Shown: positions 25,630 through 33,224, numbered from the stretch's first letter. The stretch is 38,699 bases of DNA from Catenulispora pinistramenti (GCF_018274385.1 NZ_JAAFYZ010000088.1:1-38699); one strand, 5' to 3'. A program made the numbers and translations. The notes: generated by a model not told the origin, from the letters alone.

Positions 25630-26391
25630 ATGAGCAGTACAGATCGGCACCGGCTGATCGCCCAGGCCGTGGCGGACTCCGGCAGCGCGACGGTCCCGCA
25701 CCTCGCCGAGCTGACCGGGGCCTCGGAGATGACCATCCGGCGCGACCTGGACGTTCTGGCCGCACAGGGTGTGCTGGAGCGGTTCCGCGGTGGGGCACGC
25801 ACGTTGCTGCTGCGAGGAGAGGAGCCGCCGTGGTCGCTGCGTGTCCACGAGGGGCTTGAGGCCAAGCGCCGGATCGCGGCCGAGGTCTCGCGGCTGATCG
25901 CCGACGGCGAGACGGTCGTGGTGGACAGCGGCACCACGTGCCTGGAGGTCGCGCGGCTGCTGCACGGCCGGCCGGTCACCGTGATGCCGCTGTCGCTCCA
26001 GGCGATCCAGGCGCTCAGTGACGCCCCGGCCCCGACCGCGTTGCTGGTCCCGGGCGGCCGACCCCGTACCGGCGAAGGGGCCCTGACCGGCCCGCTCACC
26101 CTCGCCTCGCTCGCCGCGCTGCGCTTCGACACCGCGGTGCTCGGCTGCTGCGGGCTGAGCGCCGCCGAGGGGATGACCGCTTACGACCTGGACGACGCGG
26201 CGGTGAAGCACGCGATCGTGGCCTCCGCGCGGCGGATCGTCGCCGCCGCGGACGGGAGCAAGCTGGGCCGGACGGCACATGCTTACGTTGGTGCCAGCTC
26301 GCTGGTGGATCAGCTTGTCACCGATGGTTCGGCGCCCGCCGATGAGGTGGCGGCGTTGGAAGAGGCAGGGACTGTCGTCACGACTGCTTAG
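25630..26391 (+). CDS. DeoR/GlpR-family transcriptional regulator
   Basis: A 253-residue repressor. The N-terminal DeoR helix-turn-helix (about 5-60: VPHLAELTGASEMTIRRDLDVLAAQGVLERFRGGA) has the family signature. The C-terminal DeoRC sensor domain (about 75-235) has the sugar-phosphate-isomerase-like motifs VVVDSGTTCLEVARLL and AADGSKLGRTA. Family members sense phosphorylated sugars or related metabolites. ATG 25630 is chosen because the family N-terminus begins there; the in-frame upstream extension is non-coding. The divergent MFS gene and the two operators suggest a self-contained import or export switch. Confidence 0.92.
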   Translation: MSSTDRHRLIAQAVADSGSATVPHLAELTGASEMTIRRDLDVLAAQGVLERFRGGARTLLLRGEEPPWSLRVHEGLEAKRRIAAEVSRLIADGETVVVDSGTTCLEVARLLHGRPVTVMPLSLQAIQALSDAPAPTALLVPGGRPRTGEGALTGPLTLASLAALRFDTAVLGCCGLSAAEGMTAYDLDDAAVKHAIVASARRIVAAADGSKLGRTAHAYVGASSLVDQLVTDGSAPADEVAALEEAGTVVTTA

Positions 26392-26432
26392 TGACTTGCA
26401 CGGCTGCCTAGCATGGCCTGGGGGTGTGACCT

Positions 26433-26939
26433 ATGGCGAAACGACCGTCTCCGTTGGAGAACCGGCTGGCGCGATACCAGGCGCCTCGGAAATCGAAAGT
26501 CCTGGCCTCGGTGCTCAAACCCGCCGATGCCAGTCGGAGTGTGTTCGAGGTCGCGTGGGACGTGCTGAGCAGGCAGGCGTTTCCCCTGGAAGTGACGGAT
26601 GCCGCCGAGCTGGCCGAGCGTATGACTCGGTCGGAGGCGTTCGGTGCGGCGCAGGCTGCTGGATGGGTCGCGGGGGTTCTCACGGCGAGTTTCGCCTATC
26701 CGCCCGCGAAGGACGAACTCCCGGACGCGAAACTGTGCGCGCTGGACGACGACGTGGTCGCGGCACTCGGCGCGGATTCCGTCTGGCACGCCAATGCTGA
26801 CGGCCACCCGCTCCCTGTCTTCAACGAGTCCGGCCGCGGTTTCGGCTGGAGCTCCATCACCCGCGCGACTTTCGATGTGGTTGTCGTGGCGCGAGGGAGC
26901 GGCCTGGATCTCGTGCTCGCTTCCTTCGACGAGGACTGA
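26433..26939 (+). CDS. Hypothetical protein, 168 residues
   Basis: I do not recognise this protein. Codon use (G/C third positions) supports coding. The N-terminus is basic (MAKRPSPLENRLARYQAPRKSK), followed by a mainly helical acidic-neutral middle (VFEVAWDVLSRQAFPLEV, DAAELAERM) and a C-terminal half with likely beta strands (TFDVVVVARGSGLDLVLASFDED). There is no signal peptide, membrane segment or Cys cluster, so it is probably cytosolic. It starts 41 bases after the DeoR stop on the same strand and ends inside a 14-bp tandem array that includes its own stop codon. Confidence 0.65.
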   Translation: MAKRPSPLENRLARYQAPRKSKVLASVLKPADASRSVFEVAWDVLSRQAFPLEVTDAAELAERMTRSEAFGAAQAAGWVAGVLTASFAYPPAKDELPDAKLCALDDDVVAALGADSVWHANADGHPLPVFNESGRGFGWSSITRATFDVVVVARGSGLDLVLASFDED

Positions 26940-26996
26940 GAAACAAGGACTCAGGGACGAGGACTTAGAGACGAGGGCTTAGAGACGAGGGCTGAG
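26927..26996 (+). repeat. 14-bp tandem array beginning at the gene's last codons
   Basis: Five units (26927-26940, 26941-26954, 26955-26968, 26969-26982, 26983-26996) follow the pattern N-R-ACGAGG-R-CTNAG, with unit 2 the most diverged. Unit 1 is the end of the coding sequence (Asp-Glu-Asp-stop). Because 14 is not a multiple of three, the repeated TGA/TAG falls in different frames: stops at 26937 (own frame), 26966, 26980 and 26993 cover all three frames. Confidence 0.85.
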
Positions 26997-27034
26997 ATCC
27001 GTGTCGGCCGAATACCTTCTGGCCGACACGGATC
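26996..27034. terminator. Strong bidirectional terminator
   Basis: GATCCGTGTCGGCC (26996-27009) and GGCCGACACGGATC (27021-27034) form a perfect 14-bp stem with an 11-base loop between two convergent genes. Confidence 0.85.
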
Positions 27035-27035
27035 C

Positions 27036-27097
27036 CAGTGCGGGTGGTGCGGGTGGTGCGGACGGTGCGGGTGCTCGCGGTGCGGGGTGTTCGCACT
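27036..27097 (+). repeat. GTGCGGGTG-type 9-bp repeats
   Basis: About five imperfect tandem copies of GTGCGG-(G/A)-(T/C)-G follow the terminator. The block is bracketed by CAGTGCG and CGCACTG, which form a 7-bp inverted repeat. It lies just beyond the stop of the minus-strand DUF4097-like gene. Confidence 0.55.
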
Positions 27098-27106
27098 GCG
27101 GGCCCG

Positions 27107-27775
27107 TCAGCGGCTGCTGGCCGTGATGTCGCCGTGCGAGGTGGTCGCCTTGATGGTCAGCGCGGCGGTGGCGCCGGCGGTGTTCCGCAGGGTGTTGGTG
27201 ATGCGGCCGTGGCTGGTGCCGGCGTCCAGGGTGGCGGAGGTGCCGGGGGCCGCGGTGACGGTGAGGTTGCCCATGTCGGTGCGCAGGTCGATGGCGCCGG
27301 TGGTGGCCTCGGTGATGGTGATGTCGCCCTTGCCGTTGCGGATCTGGGCCGGGCCGGCCAGGTGGGTGATGGTGATGTCGCCCATGTGGGCCTTCAGGTC
27401 GGCGCTGGCGGCCTCGTCGAGGCTGATGGTGCGGTAGCCGCCTTCGAAGGTGACGTTGCCCAGCCGGCCGGTGGTGCGCAGTTCGGCGGCGCCGGCCTTG
27501 CCCTGGATGCGGGAGCCGGTCGGCAGCTCGATGGTCACCCGCAGGGCGCCGGTGCTGCCCAGGACGCGGTTGCCCTCCGGGCTCGCGATGCGCAGGACGC
27601 CGTCCTGGTAGCCGATCTCGGTCTGGGCGGCGGCCTTCACGTCCCGCTTCTTCGAGGCGTCGGCCGGCAGAACCTGGACGACGGTGTCTGTGCGGTCGGT
27701 GGCGATCAGCTGGACGGTGCCCGCCGGGATGTCCATGGTGACGAAGACCGGGCTCGGGGTGTCGAACTTCTGCAT
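27107..27775 (-). CDS. DUF4097-type beta-solenoid protein
   Basis: A 222-residue protein with the short-period beta-strand pattern of the DUF4097 (putative adhesin/LiaG-like) family: FVTMDIPAGTVQLIATDRTDTVVQV at the start, then repeats such as GDITITHLAGPAQIRNGKGDITI and TSHGDIT, giving a right-handed solenoid. There is no signal peptide or membrane helix, so it is probably cytoplasmic or loosely membrane-associated. Actinomycete homologues are common but without an assigned biochemical role. ATG 27775 has GGAG five bases upstream. A block of six CTGAC direct repeats lies 72-156 bases upstream. Confidence 0.82.
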   Translation of the reverse strand: MQKFDTPSPVFVTMDIPAGTVQLIATDRTDTVVQVLPADASKKRDVKAAAQTEIGYQDGVLRIASPEGNRVLGSTGALRVTIELPTGSRIQGKAGAAELRTTGRLGNVTFEGGYRTISLDEAASADLKAHMGDITITHLAGPAQIRNGKGDITITEATTGAIDLRTDMGNLTVTAAPGTSATLDAGTSHGRITNTLRNTAGATAALTIKATTSHGDITASSR

Positions 27776-27846
27776 GACGGCTCCTTGACGGTGTTTCCTC
27801 GGCGGCCGGTCCGGCTCGCCCTCATGCAGCTACTGTCGCGGCCCGG

Positions 27847-27931
27847 CCTGACGTGGCCCTGACGTCGTCCTGACACGGCTGCTGACACCCGTCGGCGCCC
27901 TGCTGACACTCGCGCCGGCCTCCTGCTGACC
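27847..27931 (-). promoter_or_regulatory. Helically phased CTGAC direct repeats (possible SARP-type site)
   Basis: Six heptamers of the form (C/G)CTGAC(G/A/C) start at 27847, 27858, 27869, 27881, 27902 and 27925. Spacings are 11, 11, 12, 21 and 23 bp, close to whole helical turns. SARP activators bind heptamer direct repeats spaced 11 bp, so this array upstream of the DUF4097 gene could be such a site. The upstream nitroreductase gene ends at 28003, so the only start nearby is that of the DUF4097 gene. Confidence 0.5.
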
Positions 27932-28002
27932 CCTGCTGGCCTCTGCTGGCGCCAAGGCCGGCGTTGCGCCTGGAGCTCAAGACAGGCCCGGAAACCCTGT
28001 GG

Positions 28003-28638
28003 CTACCAGCGATTCCAGTGCAGGACCTCGGACACCGGCTGCCGCGGCGCGGGCTTGAAACCGTCGCCGGTGTAGTACGCGGTCGGGAGCAGGACCGACT
28101 GGTAGACGTCGTCGGGGAGGTCCAGGATTTCGGCGACCTCGGACTCGTAGGTGAGGTGCAGAGTGGTCCACGCGGTGCCCAGGCCCCGGTCCCGGGCGGC
28201 CAGGCAGAAGCTCCAGGCCGCGGGCAGAAGCGAGCCCCACAGACCGCCCTGGTTCCCGCTCGGCAACCGGCCGCCGGCCACCTTCAGACACGGCAGCACC
28301 AGGACCGGCACGTCACCCATCCGATCGGCCAGGTAGGCGACGCTGTCGTGCACCCGCTGCTGGACCTTGCTGCGCTCGGGGTCGTCCGCGAAGAGCTTGC
28401 CGGCCGCGCCCTGCGATTCCAGATACGCCTCGCACGCCTTCTTGTAGACCGCGCCGATCGCCGCCCGCTGATCCGGGTCGGTGACGACCAGCCACTGCCA
28501 GGTCTGCCGGTTCGAGCCGCTGGGGGCTTGCAAAGCGATGCGCACACAGTCTTCGATCAGTTCCCGGGGTACCGGACGCTCCAGATCCAGGCGCCGGCGG
28601 ACGGTGCGGGTCGTGGTCAGCAGCTCGTCGGGGGTCAT
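28003..28638 (-). CDS. Nitroreductase-family FMN oxidoreductase
   Basis: A 211-residue nitroreductase-like protein. The N-terminal TTTRTVRRRLDL followed by IALQAPSGSNRQTWQWLVVTD is the FMN-phosphate and dimer-interface signature. GSLLPAAWSFCLAARDRGLGTAWTTL and LPDDVYQSVLLPTAYYTGD complete the fold. These enzymes use NAD(P)H to reduce nitro groups, quinones or enones; physiological substrates are seldom known. ATG 28638 has AGGA a few bases upstream. Divergent from the ECF sigma gene; the space between them holds a 12-bp tandem repeat. Confidence 0.92.
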   Translation of the reverse strand: MTPDELLTTTRTVRRRLDLERPVPRELIEDCVRIALQAPSGSNRQTWQWLVVTDPDQRAAIGAVYKKACEAYLESQGAAGKLFADDPERSKVQQRVHDSVAYLADRMGDVPVLVLPCLKVAGGRLPSGNQGGLWGSLLPAAWSFCLAARDRGLGTAWTTLHLTYESEVAEILDLPDDVYQSVLLPTAYYTGDGFKPAPRQPVSEVLHWNRW

Positions 28639-28695
28639 GGGTCCTGCCTTTCGCCGAGGGGTCGGGACAAGTCTTTCTCACGAACGCGGCGGCTG

Positions 28696-28731
28696 CAGAT
28701 CGGGTCCCAGATCGGGTCCCAGATCGGATCC
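28696..28731 (+). repeat. 12-bp tandem repeat in the nitroreductase / sigma-factor divergent region
   Basis: Three units: CAGATCGGGTCC at 28696-28707 and 28708-28719, CAGATCGGATCC at 28720-28731, then a degenerate fourth. The array sits between two divergent starts, about 60 bases from each. Confidence 0.8.
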
Positions 28732-28802
28732 AGACCGGATGCAACCGTGCGAGTGGGCCCGCGCGTACAGCGCACGAAACATCGGCGAGCGAGGGGATGG
28801 GC

Positions 28803-29336
28803 ATGACGGGGAGACGATCGGTGTCGGCCGTCACGGATTTCGACCAGGTCTACGCGACGACCGCGCCGCGTCTGGTCGGCCAGCTCTATCTGATGATCGG
28901 TGACCTGGCCGAGGCGCAGGACTGTGTCCAGGAGGCATTCGCGCGGGCGTGGCTGCGCTGGGACTCGCTGACCGACGGCCGCGGCGATCCGGTCGGCTGG
29001 GTGAAGACCACGGCCTACCGGCTGGCGATCTCGCACTGGCGGCACTGGAAGGCCGGGGTCAAGGCGCTGCGCAAGCACGGTGTGCCGCCGGACACCCCGG
29101 CGCCGTCGCCGGACGCCGTCGCCCTGCGCGACGCCCTGGCCCAGCTGCCCAAGGCCCAGCGGGTGGCGTTGGTGCTGCACCACCTGAACGACATGCGGGT
29201 GGAGGACGTGGCCCGGGAGCTCCGGGTCCCGCCGGGCACCGTCAAAGCCCGGCTGTCGCGGGGCCGCGCCGCGCTCGCCGTCCTGCTCGCCGACTGGCAC
29301 ACGGACGTTCTGGCAACGGAGGAGTTCCATGCGTGA
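28803..29336 (+). CDS. SigE-family ECF RNA polymerase sigma factor
   Basis: A 177-residue sigma factor. Sigma2 region: DFDQVYATTAPRLVGQLYLMIGDLAEAQDCVQEAFARAWLRW, with GWVKTTAYRLAISHWR as the region 2.3-2.4 end. Sigma4: LPKAQRVALVLHHLNDMRVEDVARELRVPPGTVKARLSRGRAAL with the helix-turn-helix. It would direct RNA polymerase to a small alternative regulon. ATG 28803 has AGGGG at a suitable distance; ATG 28797 is two codons upstream. It overlaps the next gene by eight bases, so the two are co-translated. Confidence 0.93.
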   Translation: MTGRRSVSAVTDFDQVYATTAPRLVGQLYLMIGDLAEAQDCVQEAFARAWLRWDSLTDGRGDPVGWVKTTAYRLAISHWRHWKAGVKALRKHGVPPDTPAPSPDAVALRDALAQLPKAQRVALVLHHLNDMRVEDVARELRVPPGTVKARLSRGRAALAVLLADWHTDVLATEEFHA

Positions 29337-30231
29337 CGAGGATGTATTCGACGAGGCGGTGCGCACCGAGGACTGGACGCACCTGGCCGGCAGCGCCGCC
29401 GACGCGCGCGCCAAGAGCGTGCGGCTGAGGCGGACCCGCTACGCCGGGATCGCCGGCGCCACGACCGCGGTCGCCGTGGTGGCGGCGGTGGTCGCGGGCT
29501 CGCTCGGGGCCGGAGCCGCCGGCGGCCGGGCGATCTCGGCTACGCCGGGCGGTGCGCAGCCAGTGAAGGCCGCGACTTCGCCGAAGGCCGCGGCGCCTTC
29601 GTCGTCGGAATCGCCGGCGGCCCCGGCGAAGGGCACCATGGGCGCCCTGTTCGAGCAGTGGAAGAGCTGCCCGGACTCGGAGCTGACCGCGGTGAACGCC
29701 CTCCCGCAGGATCCGCCGCACCTGCAGCAGGCCTGGCGCGACGCGTGCCACCGCGACGTCGCGACGCTGTCCGCGCTGCTCCCCGACTATGACGTGACGC
29801 CAGCCGTGGCGAGTATCGGCACGCCCTCCTCCGTCGCCAGTGAGAGCATCAACCCGACGTCATTCAACGACCCGAGTTTCGTCATCCCGCCTGGTTACAC
29901 GCCGCACATGGGGCCGAGCACGTATCGCATCGCCGACAAGAACGGCGCAGCCACCGAGGTGGTGATCCGCGCCTACAACCAGAACGACAACACCAAGCCG
30001 GCCAACGGCGAACAGGTCACCCTGCCCAATGGCTTGCAGGGCGTGCTGGTTCTCAACGACAACCCGGCGCACGGGCAGCTCGGGTACGAGATCTACATCC
30101 TGGACAAGGGCCACACGTTCTACATGTTCGTCATGGGCCCGGGCAAGCCGAACTTCGACTTCAAGGCCCTGGCCACGAGTCCGCAGTTCGCGGACATGGC
30201 GGCTAAGGCGCTGGCCGAACCGGAGAGCTGA
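29329..30231 (+). CDS. Single-pass membrane protein co-encoded with the ECF sigma factor
   Basis: A 300-residue protein: a short cytoplasmic N-terminus (about 1-38), one transmembrane helix (about 39-62, GIAGATTAVAVVAAVVAG), an Ala/Pro/Ser-rich linker and a ~190-residue extracytoplasmic domain without a recognised family. Gene overlap with the sigma factor and the topology suggest an anti-sigma or accessory sensor. However, the cytoplasmic part is short and lacks the HxxxCxxC motif of zinc anti-sigma factors, so this is inference. The outer domain ends in a compact block (LDKGHTFYMFVMGPGKPNFDFKAL is its best-conserved-looking part). Confidence 0.75.
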   Translation: MRDEDVFDEAVRTEDWTHLAGSAADARAKSVRLRRTRYAGIAGATTAVAVVAAVVAGSLGAGAAGGRAISATPGGAQPVKAATSPKAAAPSSSESPAAPAKGTMGALFEQWKSCPDSELTAVNALPQDPPHLQQAWRDACHRDVATLSALLPDYDVTPAVASIGTPSSVASESINPTSFNDPSFVIPPGYTPHMGPSTYRIADKNGAATEVVIRAYNQNDNTKPANGEQVTLPNGLQGVLVLNDNPAHGQLGYEIYILDKGHTFYMFVMGPGKPNFDFKALATSPQFADMAAKALAEPES

Positions 30232-30257
30232 GCTGCGGTTCGCCAATGGATCGCGAC

Positions 30258-30296
30258 GATCCGCGCCGGCCCCTCGTACCGAGGCCGGCGCGGATC
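30258..30296. terminator. Strong bidirectional terminator
   Basis: GATCCGCGCCGGCC (30258-30271) and GGCCGGCGCGGATC (30283-30296) form a perfect 14-bp stem with an 11-base loop between convergent genes. Stem length, loop length and the outer GATCC match the hairpin at 26996-27034. Confidence 0.85.
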
Positions 30297-30340
30297 TCGT
30301 GGTTCGGAAGGCGGTTCGAAGACGGCCAATCCCGGTCCCG

Positions 30341-31405
30341 TTACCGCGGGACAGCGATGGTGCGCCCCTCGGCCGCCGAGCGCCGGGCGAGTTCCAGGAT
30401 GGTGAGCGTGTTCACGGCGTCGCGGGGATCGACCGGGGCGGGCTTGCCTTCGCGCAATGCTGTGACGACGCCGGTGTAGAAGGCGGGATAGTCGCCGGGC
30501 AGCGAGGGATACGGCCGCGCCTCGTCGGTCGGGCCGAGCAGTCCCCACTCGCTCTCGGCCGGCTCGCCCCAGCCGGGGCCGGGACGCCGGCCGGCGCGCA
30601 GGGCGGCCTCCTGCGGGTCCAGGCCGCGGACCGTATAAGCACTCTGATCCCCGAGGACGCGGAGGCGCGGGCCGGGCTGCGCGGCCACGGCGCTCATCCA
30701 CAGCTGCGAGTGCACGCCGCAGGTGTGGGTCAGGGCGATGAACGAGTCGTCGTCGACGACCGCACCGGCGCGGCGCGCGTTGACCTCGGCGTAGACGTGC
30801 GCGGCCGGGCCGAACAGATGCAGGGCCTGGTCGACCAGGTGGCTGCCGAGGTCGTTGAGGACGCCGCCGGCCTTGGCCGGGTCTGCCGACTCGCGCCAGC
30901 CGGTGGCGATCTGCGGACGCCAGCGCTCGAACCGGGACTCGTAGCGGTGGACCGTGCCGAGGGCGCCGTCGGCGATCAGGTGCTGCGCGGTGCGGAAATC
31001 GCTGTCCCAACGGCGGTTCTGGAACACGGTGAGCATCAGGCCGCGCCGGTCGGCGAGCTCGACCAGTGCCCGGGCCTCGTCGGCGGTCGGCGCCAACGGC
31101 TTGTCGACGACGACCGGAAGGCCCGCTTCCAGGGCGGCGCGGGCGGCCGGGCTGTGGGTGTCGTTGGGGGTGGCGATGACGATCAGGTCCAGGTGCTCGG
31201 CGTCGGCCAGCAACTGCTCGGTGCTGTCGACGGCGCGCGCCTCGGGGTGTTCGCTGCTCAACTGGGCACGCCGCTCCGGGTCGGCGGTGACCACGTTCCG
31301 CAGCCGCAGGCCCGGGGTGGTGGCGATGAGAGGGGCGTGGAAGGCGCGACCGGCCAGGCCGTAGCCGATCAGGCCGACGCGCAGCGGGTTCTGGGGAGCG
31401 CTCAT
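30341..31405 (-). CDS. Gfo/Idh/MocA-family oxidoreductase
   Basis: A 354-residue NAD(P)-dependent dehydrogenase: an N-terminal Rossmann fold (LRVGLIGYGLAGRAFHAPL, GxGxxG) and the family EKP-type motif as VVVDKPLAPTADEA, then a C-terminal alpha/beta domain with GGVLNDLGSHLVDQALHLFG carrying the catalytic Asp/His region. The family oxidises or reduces sugars, inositols and related polyols. ATG 31403-31405 starts exactly at the Rossmann fold; no strong ribosome site precedes it. Divergent from a ROK repressor with two palindromes between them, so sugar-responsive control is likely. Confidence 0.93.
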   Translation of the reverse strand: MSAPQNPLRVGLIGYGLAGRAFHAPLIATTPGLRLRNVVTADPERRAQLSSEHPEARAVDSTEQLLADAEHLDLIVIATPNDTHSPAARAALEAGLPVVVDKPLAPTADEARALVELADRRGLMLTVFQNRRWDSDFRTAQHLIADGALGTVHRYESRFERWRPQIATGWRESADPAKAGGVLNDLGSHLVDQALHLFGPAAHVYAEVNARRAGAVVDDDSFIALTHTCGVHSQLWMSAVAAQPGPRLRVLGDQSAYTVRGLDPQEAALRAGRRPGPGWGEPAESEWGLLGPTDEARPYPSLPGDYPAFYTGVVTALREGKPAPVDPRDAVNTLTILELARRSAAEGRTIAVPR

Positions 31406-31418
31406 AGGCCGAGTTAAG

Positions 31419-31429
31419 CAACACTGTTG
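31419..31429. promoter_or_regulatory. Palindrome in the dehydrogenase / ROK divergent region
   Basis: CAACA-C-TGTTG, a perfect 11-bp palindrome 14 bases upstream of the dehydrogenase start; a candidate operator. Confidence 0.4.
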
Positions 31430-31446
31430 GCAAAGCGCAAAACGGT

Positions 31447-31461
31447 GTCCCACAATGGGAC
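31447..31461. promoter_or_regulatory. Palindrome overlapping the ROK start
   Basis: GTCCCA-CAA-TGGGAC, a perfect 15-bp palindrome that overlaps ATG 31455. If bound by the ROK protein it would give autoregulation. Confidence 0.4.
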
Positions 31462-32549
31462 GCATGGAACGACGACCGGCCGGAGCCAACCTCGCGGGGC
31501 TGCGCGACCACAACGCCGCCTTGGTGCTGGGCCTGCTGCGCGCCTCCGCCGAGGGCGGCAGCCGGGTGCAGCTCGCGGCCCAGACCGGGCTGACACCGCA
31601 GGCGGTCAGCAAGATCGTCGGCCGGTTGCTGGCCGACGGCCTGGTCGTCGAGGCCGGACGCGGTGAGTCGACCGGCGGGAAGCCGCGCACCCTGCTCGCC
31701 TTGCGGCCGGAAGCCGGCTGCGCTGTCGGCATCGAGTTGGACCGCCGGCGCTCCACGATCCTGGTGCTGGACCTGGCCGGGACGACGCTGCGCCGCCGGT
31801 CGGTGGACATCGGGTTGGCCTCCGGCGAACCCGAGCGGGTGGTCGGCGCGCTCGCGAAGCGAGTGAGCCAGGCCGTGCGGGCGGCCCCGGACGGCGCGAA
31901 GGTCCTCGGCGTGGGCGTCGGGTGCCGCGGGCCGCTGGACTACGAGACCGGGACGCTGCATCGGCCGGCCGGACTGCCCGCGTGGGACGGGTTCCCGCTG
32001 CGCGGCCTGCTGGAGGAGTCGCTGGACGTGCCGAACGTCCTGCTCGACAAGGACACCAACGTCGCGGCGCTCGCGGCGCCCGCCGCGGTGTCGGGCAGCA
32101 CGGCGTACCTGCATCTCGCCGACGGCCTCGGCGCCGGACTGCTGTTGAACGGCGCTGTCCACCGGGGAGCCAGGACCAACGCCGGCGAGTTCGGGCACCA
32201 GGTGCTTCAGCCGGACGGCCCGCAGTGCACGTGCGGCGCGCGCGGCTGCCTGGAAGCGCTGTGCATGGCGGCGCTCGCGGACGACGACCCGCAGACCGCG
32301 GCGCGCTGGCTCGGCGTAGGTGCCGCCAATCTCGTCCGGTTGCTCGACATCGACCGGATTCTCCTTGGCGGGCATCAGATCTTCGCTTCGCCCGACGTGT
32401 ATCCGCGCGCGGTCGCCGATCAGATCGCCGAGCACCTGCCCGAGCCCGAGTGGCAGTCCGTGCGGGTCTCGCTGACGCCGGCCGGGGCCTCGGCGGTGGC
32501 GGTCGGTGCGGCGCAGCTGGTCATCGACTCCGCGCTGGGCGGCATATGA
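31455..32549 (+). CDS. ROK-family transcriptional regulator
   Basis: A 364-residue protein with an N-terminal winged helix (about 15-75: HNAALVLGLLR, GLTPQAVSKIVGRLLADGLV) and a ROK sugar-kinase-like domain (about 85-360). The zinc motif EFGHQVLQPDGPQCTCGARGCLE (His plus CxCGxxGCxE) is intact, as are LDKDTNVAAL and the glycine loop DGLGAGLLLNGAVHRG. This is the NagC/XylR-type architecture: a sugar-binding repressor. ATG 31455 or ATG 31464 may be used. It probably controls the divergent dehydrogenase. Confidence 0.92.
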   Translation: MGRMERRPAGANLAGLRDHNAALVLGLLRASAEGGSRVQLAAQTGLTPQAVSKIVGRLLADGLVVEAGRGESTGGKPRTLLALRPEAGCAVGIELDRRRSTILVLDLAGTTLRRRSVDIGLASGEPERVVGALAKRVSQAVRAAPDGAKVLGVGVGCRGPLDYETGTLHRPAGLPAWDGFPLRGLLEESLDVPNVLLDKDTNVAALAAPAAVSGSTAYLHLADGLGAGLLLNGAVHRGARTNAGEFGHQVLQPDGPQCTCGARGCLEALCMAALADDDPQTAARWLGVGAANLVRLLDIDRILLGGHQIFASPDVYPRAVADQIAEHLPEPEWQSVRVSLTPAGASAVAVGAAQLVIDSALGGI

Positions 32550-32550
32550 G

Positions 32551-32581
32551 TCAGCCCCCTGTCGGCATGACAGAGGGCTGA
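32551..32581. terminator. Bidirectional terminator-like hairpin
   Basis: A nearly perfect 13-bp stem (TCAGCCC-C-CTGTC / GACAG-A-GGGCTGA, one C-A mismatch) with a five-base loop lies directly after the ROK stop and 17 bases beyond the end of the convergent DHFR-like gene. Confidence 0.75.
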
Positions 32582-32597
32582 TCAACGGCGGGCATCG

Positions 32598-33170
32598 TCA
32601 GTGGACCACGTCGAAGACGTTCTTCTGGATGCCGTTGCTGTAGGCGGCGCTCTCGACCAGCTTCAGCTTCTGCTTGTCCTTGTCCGTGGTGCTGAACAGG
32701 CGCTTGCCGGCGCCGAGCAGAACCGGGAAGACCAGCAGGTGGTAGCGGTCGATCAGGCTCGCGTCGGACAGGGCCTGGTTCAGGGTGGCGCTGCCGTGGA
32801 CGATGATCGGGCCGCCCTCGGTCTGCTTCAGCGCGGCGACCTCGTCCAGCGAGCGCAGGATCGTGGTCGGGCCCCAGTCGGTGACCAGGTCCGCGTCGGC
32901 GAGCGTGGTCGAGACGACGTACTTCGGCAGGTCCTTGTACGTCGCGAACTCCTTCATCCCCGGCCACACCGGGCTGAACGCCTCGTAGCTGACCCGGCCC
33001 AGCAGGACCGCGCCGGACTCCTCCTGCTCGGTGCCCTTGATGTCGTAGGCCTCGGGGACGAACTCGATGTCCCGGAAGGTCCAGCCGGAGTTGCGGTAGC
33101 CGGGCTCGCCGCCGGGGCCTTCGACGACGCCGTCGAGCGAGATGAACGCGGAGGTGATGAGGGTGCGCAT
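32598..33170 (-). CDS. Dihydrofolate-reductase-like (RibD C-terminal domain) protein
   Basis: A 190-residue DHFR-fold protein: MRTLITSAFISLDGVVEGPGG opening, AVLLGRVSYEAFSPVWPG, KYVVSTTL, IIVHGSATLNQAL and LVFPVLLGAGKRLF are the RibD-C family landmarks for NADPH binding. Free-standing actinomycete members are probable NADPH reductases of unknown substrate. ATG 33168-33170 has AGGAG at optimal distance. It lies downstream of the ArsR/SRPBCC pair on the same strand, a frequent actinomycete combination, but 100 bases of repeats separate it. Confidence 0.9.
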   Translation of the reverse strand: MRTLITSAFISLDGVVEGPGGEPGYRNSGWTFRDIEFVPEAYDIKGTEQEESGAVLLGRVSYEAFSPVWPGMKEFATYKDLPKYVVSTTLADADLVTDWGPTTILRSLDEVAALKQTEGGPIIVHGSATLNQALSDASLIDRYHLLVFPVLLGAGKRLFSTTDKDKQKLKLVESAAYSNGIQKNVFDVVH

Positions 33171-33224
33171 GACAGTCTCCTTAGATGACTCTTCGCGGTG
33201 GGTGTTGGTGGCTGTTGGCCGCTT

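Noticed and set aside
26927..26996. CRISPR-like appearance of the short tandem arrays
   Set aside because: Units are directly adjacent without unique spacers, too short, and no cas genes are present.
30120..32585. An 821-residue minus-strand open frame spanning the dehydrogenase and ROK genes
   Set aside because: It crosses two well-identified genes and two terminator hairpins, and its composition is typical of high-GC shadow frames.
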